Part shown: piece after piece, positions 60,977-64,000 of the stretch
Position numbering within the stretch: position 1 is the first letter of the stretch
How the letters are laid out: the number at the start of each line of letters is the position of its first letter
From: UMGS1840 sp045661305
Lineage (GTDB): Bacteria; Bacillota; Clostridia; UMGS1840
Reading direction: 5' to 3'
DNA: 64,000 nucleotides
Assembly: GCA_045661305.1 (NCBI GenBank)
Contig: JAZRFJ010000006.1
Location: 28,525 to 92,524, forward strand
Translations under genes and position numbers: made by a program
Notes under the pieces: generated by a model
What the model was told of the DNA's origin: nothing
The model's database searches: none
The model's input: the letters and a program-made list of their open reading frames with translations, nothing else

Positions 60977-62878
60977 ATGACATATTTAGAGAATAATTTT
61001 GATGTTGCAATAGTCGGTGCAGGACACGCAGGAATTGAGGCAGCATTTGCATCGGCAAGGCTTGGACTTAAAACAGTTATTTTTTCAATCAGTCTTGATG
61101 CTGTTGCAAATATGCCCTGTAACCCAAGTATAGGCGGAACGGGCAAAGGACATTTAGTTCGTGAGATAGATGCACTTGGCGGAGAAATGGGAAAGGCTGC
61201 TGACGCAACCTTTTTGCAGTCAAGAATGTTAAATCGCGGAAAAGGGCCTGCTGTTTACTCCCTAAGAGTTCAGGAGGACAGAAAGCTTTACCATATGGAA
61301 ATGAAAAAAAGGTTAGAAAATCAGCCAAATCTTCTTTTAAAGCAGGCTGAGATTGTAAAGCTTGATGTTGAGGACGGAAAGGTAGCAGCAGTATGGGACA
61401 ATTTAGGTGTAAAATACAGCGTTAAAAGCGTTGTTATTGCTACGGGTACATTTTTAAAAGGAAAAATCATAATAGGTGAATATTTTGAGCCGGGCGGTCC
61501 TGACGGACTTTTTCCGGCAGACAAGCTTTCTGATTCGTTAAGGGATAACGGAGTTAAGCTTATGAGATTTAAGACAGGAACTCCCGCAAGAGTACATAAA
61601 GACAGCATAGATTTTTCAAAAATGGAAGTACAGCCGGGTGATGATGATATAACACCGTTTTCTTTTGAAACAAAAGAGGAACTTAAAAATCAGGTTGTAT
61701 GCCATCTTACTTATTCAACTCAAAAAACAAAGCAGATTGTAAATGAAAATATACACCGTTCACCGCTTTACAGCGGAAAGATAACGGGAATAGGGCCGAG
61801 ATATTGTCCGTCATTTGAGGATAAAATTATGCGTTTTCCCGAAAAAGAGCGTCATCAGCTTTTTGTTGAGCCGATGGGACTTGATACAAAGGAAATGTAT
61901 ATTCAGGGACTTTCCACTTCACTTCCTTATGATGTTCAGGTGGAAATGTATCACTCTATAATCGGTCTTGAAAATGCAGAAATTATGCGACCTGCATATG
62001 CGATAGAATACGATTGTGTTGACCCGACAGAGCTTACTTTAGGACTTCAGTTTAAAAAGATTAAAGGTTTATTCGGTGCAGGGCAGTTTAACGGTACATC
62101 AGGCTACGAAGAAGCGGCGGCACAGGGTCTTATAGCGGGAATAAATGCCGCAAGATATGTAAAAGGTGAAGAAGAATTTCATCTTACAAGAGATAATTCC
62201 TATATAGGTGTTTTAATTGACGATATTGTTACAAAAGGAACAAACGAGCCTTACAGAATGATGACCTCAAGAAGTGAATACAGACTTCTTCTTCGTCAGG
62301 ACAATGCGGATTACCGCTTAACACCGCTTGGCTATGAGCTTGGACTTATTTCAGAAGAACGCTATGAGGCATTTTTGGAGAAGTATAGAAAAATTGATGC
62401 TGAAGTAGAAAAGCTTGAAAATATGTATTTAGGGCCTACCGAGAGAGTGCTTGGCGTTTTAATGAAATATGACAGCACACCGATAAAATCGGGGATTAAG
62501 GTAAGCGAGTTACTCAAAAGACCTGAACTTGATTATGATAAACTCATGGAAATGAGTGATGAAATCTTACCTTTGGAAAAGGAAATAAAAGAAGAGGTTA
62601 CAATACTTATAAAATACGACGGATATATAAAAAGGCAGATTGCACAGGTGAACCAGTTTAAAAAGCTTGAAGAAAAAAAACTGTCACCCGACCTTGATTA
62701 TGACAGCGTTTACGGTCTTAGAATAGAGGCAAGGCAGAAGCTTAAAAACCATAAGCCCCTGTCACTCGGTCAGGCATCGAGAATATCAGGAGTTTCACCT
62801 GCTGATATTTCTGTAATGCTTATATATCTTGAACAAATTGCAAGAGAAGAAAAAAACAATTCCGAAATGGAGGAATGA
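60977..62878 (+). CDS. mnmG: tRNA uridine-5-carboxymethylaminomethyl modification enzyme MnmG
   Basis: The 633-residue MnmG/GidA has the FAD-binding GAGHAG (14-19), NMPCNPSIGGTGKGHLVREIDALGG, the FNGTSGYEEAAAQGLIAG region and the C-terminal helical domain ending in ISGVSPADISVMLIYL. With MnmE it modifies wobble uridines. AGAAAGG precedes the ATG. The response regulator starts five bases after its stop. Confidence 0.96.
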   Translation: MTYLENNFDVAIVGAGHAGIEAAFASARLGLKTVIFSISLDAVANMPCNPSIGGTGKGHLVREIDALGGEMGKAADATFLQSRMLNRGKGPAVYSLRVQEDRKLYHMEMKKRLENQPNLLLKQAEIVKLDVEDGKVAAVWDNLGVKYSVKSVVIATGTFLKGKIIIGEYFEPGGPDGLFPADKLSDSLRDNGVKLMRFKTGTPARVHKDSIDFSKMEVQPGDDDITPFSFETKEELKNQVVCHLTYSTQKTKQIVNENIHRSPLYSGKITGIGPRYCPSFEDKIMRFPEKERHQLFVEPMGLDTKEMYIQGLSTSLPYDVQVEMYHSIIGLENAEIMRPAYAIEYDCVDPTELTLGLQFKKIKGLFGAGQFNGTSGYEEAAAQGLIAGINAARYVKGEEEFHLTRDNSYIGVLIDDIVTKGTNEPYRMMTSRSEYRLLLRQDNADYRLTPLGYELGLISEERYEAFLEKYRKIDAEVEKLENMYLGPTERVLGVLMKYDSTPIKSGIKVSELLKRPELDYDKLMEMSDEILPLEKEIKEEVTILIKYDGYIKRQIAQVNQFKKLEEKKLSPDLDYDSVYGLRIEARQKLKNHKPLSLGQASRISGVSPADISVMLIYLEQIAREEKNNSEMEE

Positions 62879-62882
62879 AAAA

Positions 62883-63587
62883 ATGGCAGAAAAGCTTATA
62901 CTCATTGTTGATGATGAAAAACCTATTGTGGATATACTCAAATTTAATCTTGAAAAGGACGGATATAAAACGATAGAGGCATATGACGGAAGAACAGGCT
63001 TGGAGCTTGCATTAAGTGCAAGCCCTGACCTTATTCTTCTTGACGTTATGCTTCCTGAAATGGACGGATTTTCCGTTTGCAGAGAAATAAGAGCAAAATC
63101 ACAGGTGCCGATAATTTTACTCACTGCAAGAGAAGAAGAGGTTGACAAGGTGCTTGGACTTGAGCTTGGTGCAGATGATTATATTACAAAGCCTTATAGT
63201 GTGAGAGAATTATCTGCAAGAATAAAGGCAAATTTAAGAAGAACTGCAAGAGAGATAGCATCAACTTCCGAAAGCGAAAGTGTCTTAAAATTCGGAAGAC
63301 TTTCTATTGATACTGAACGCTTTGAGGTTGTTAAAAACGGAGAAACAGTTGAGCTTACAATAAGAGAATTTGAACTTCTTAGCTTCCTTGCATCAAATCC
63401 CGATAAGATATTTTCAAGAGAAAAGCTACTTGAAAAGGTGTGGGATTATAAGCACTACGGTGATGTAAGAACTGTTGATGTAACTGTAAGAAGACTTCGT
63501 GAAAAATTAGAGGATAATCCCGGTGAGCCTGATTTTGTTATTACAAAAAGAGGACTTGGGTATTACTTTAATAAGAATTGTAAATAA
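62883..63587 (+). CDS. OmpR/PhoB-type response regulator, WalR-like
   Basis: The 234-residue regulator has the receiver acidic pair D10-D11, the phosphoacceptor D54 (LILLDVMLPEMDG), the conserved Thr in LLTAREE and Lys in YITKPYS, and a C-terminal winged helix (TIREFELLSFLASNPDKIFSRE, VDVTVRRLREKLEDNP). It closely resembles WalR/YycF, which controls wall metabolism, though PhoP-type function is possible. ATG 62883 follows ATGGAGGAATG. Its kinase gene follows. Confidence 0.9.
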   Translation: MAEKLILIVDDEKPIVDILKFNLEKDGYKTIEAYDGRTGLELALSASPDLILLDVMLPEMDGFSVCREIRAKSQVPIILLTAREEEVDKVLGLELGADDYITKPYSVRELSARIKANLRRTAREIASTSESESVLKFGRLSIDTERFEVVKNGETVELTIREFELLSFLASNPDKIFSREKLLEKVWDYKHYGDVRTVDVTVRRLREKLEDNPGEPDFVITKRGLGYYFNKNCK

Positions 63588-63601
63588 TTTCGGAGTGTTA
63601 T

Positions 63602-64000
63602 ATGTTACGAAGTATCCAATCAAAAATTGTAATATTGTTTATGCTTGTTATGCTTTCCGTCTTTATCGTTGCAGGAACATTAATCGTTGGGAATGTAACA
63701 CAGTTTTACTATGACGATTTCATGTCGCAGATGGAGGGAAGCGTTTTTGACCGTGAGTTTGAAGCGTCGCTTTCCGATGCCGTAATGTCAGAAAATGTGG
63801 AAGAAAAGATAAAAGAGCTGTTAGATGCTTACTACGGAAAAATCGGTGTTGATTCATATAGGAATTATGCACTTTTGGACGGTAAAAACGGAAGATACAT
63901 ATCAGGCTCAAGCGGAGTAGAGCTTACTAATATTGAAGCTACAAAAAATGTTCTTCTTGCCTTAAACGGCAAGAAAGGAAATTCGGTTGATTTAAAAAGC
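63602..64000 (+). CDS. Sensor histidine kinase, N-terminal part
   Basis: Starts at ATG 63602 after GGAGTG and runs off the window with 133 codons seen. A membrane helix lies at about residues 9-32 (IVILFMLVMLSVFIVAGTLIVG), followed by an extracytoplasmic sensor segment (YALLDGKNGRYISGSSG). The catalytic domains are outside the window. Its place behind a WalR/PhoB-type regulator supports the call. Confidence 0.8.
   Translation, partial: MLRSIQSKIVILFMLVMLSVFIVAGTLIVGNVTQFYYDDFMSQMEGSVFDREFEASLSDAVMSENVEEKIKELLDAYYGKIGVDSYRNYALLDGKNGRYISGSSGVELTNIEATKNVLLALNGKKGNSVDLKS

Noticed and set aside
1..64000. rRNA or tRNA genes
   Set aside because: No tRNA cloverleaf with a TTCGA-type T-arm or conserved rRNA stretch was noticed; a tRNAscan or Infernal run would settle it.

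Overview
The window looks like a chromosomal segment of a low-GC, single-membrane (Gram-positive type) member of the Firmicutes, most likely class Clostridia. Reasons: AT-rich intergenic DNA with strong GGAGG ribosome-binding sites; paralogue sets and neighbourhoods typical of Firmicutes (YidC-Jag, Asp23-YloV-RecG, RuvX-DUF1292, HprK, ClpE, LtaS-like synthase, WalR-type regulator); zinc-binding forms of S14, S4, L31, L36 and Adk; and SLH-domain surface proteins. I do not assign a family or genus.

Layout. 1-11944 (+): tail of yidC, khpB/jag, a YmdB phosphodiesterase, a polar amino-acid ABC transporter (lipoprotein, permease, ATPase), Asp23-like protein, a fakA/yloV-type gene broken by an in-frame TAG, recG, cysE-cysS, a DUF523 gene and an SLH protein. 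11983-16097 (-): an LtaS-like synthase and an EF-G-like GTPase. 16405-46637 (+): one long transcription/translation block, rpoB-rpoC-L7Ae-rpsL-rpsG-fusA-tuf, then the S10, spc and alpha clusters (rpsJ to rplQ) and rpmE, including two short genes (rpmD, rpmJ). rplK-rplA-rplJ-rplL are not upstream of rpoB. 46951-50016: a large, probably highly expressed S-layer protein with its own promoter, structured leader and terminator. 50187-64000: accessory and housekeeping genes on both strands (uxaC, cysK, ruvX, DUF1292, clpE, tmcAL, pgsA, hprK, mreB, mnmG, a WalR/PhoB-type regulator and the start of its kinase).

Most unusual points. (1) RpoC carries an extra stretch of about 120 residues just before its conserved C-terminal LLGITKA block, and the stretch contains a SWIM-type CxC-x8-CxH zinc motif; RpoB carries a separate coiled-coil insertion of about 60 residues. 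(2) Between 53.6 and 58.8 kb there are five copies (plus one solo end near 50.2 kb) of a 196-246 bp structured repeat with terminal inverted repeats, a branched inner fold supported by compensatory base changes, and a variable loop. Each group abuts the stop codon of a neighbouring gene, and the G-U pairs imply that the folded strand is antisense to that gene. (3) Many intercistronic gaps in the ribosomal block hold multi-tier hairpins that may be ribosomal-protein regulatory sites. Promoters I can see share a TTGAxx-17-TATxAT form, often with an extended -10 TG. No rRNA, tRNA, CRISPR array or intact transposase gene was recognised.
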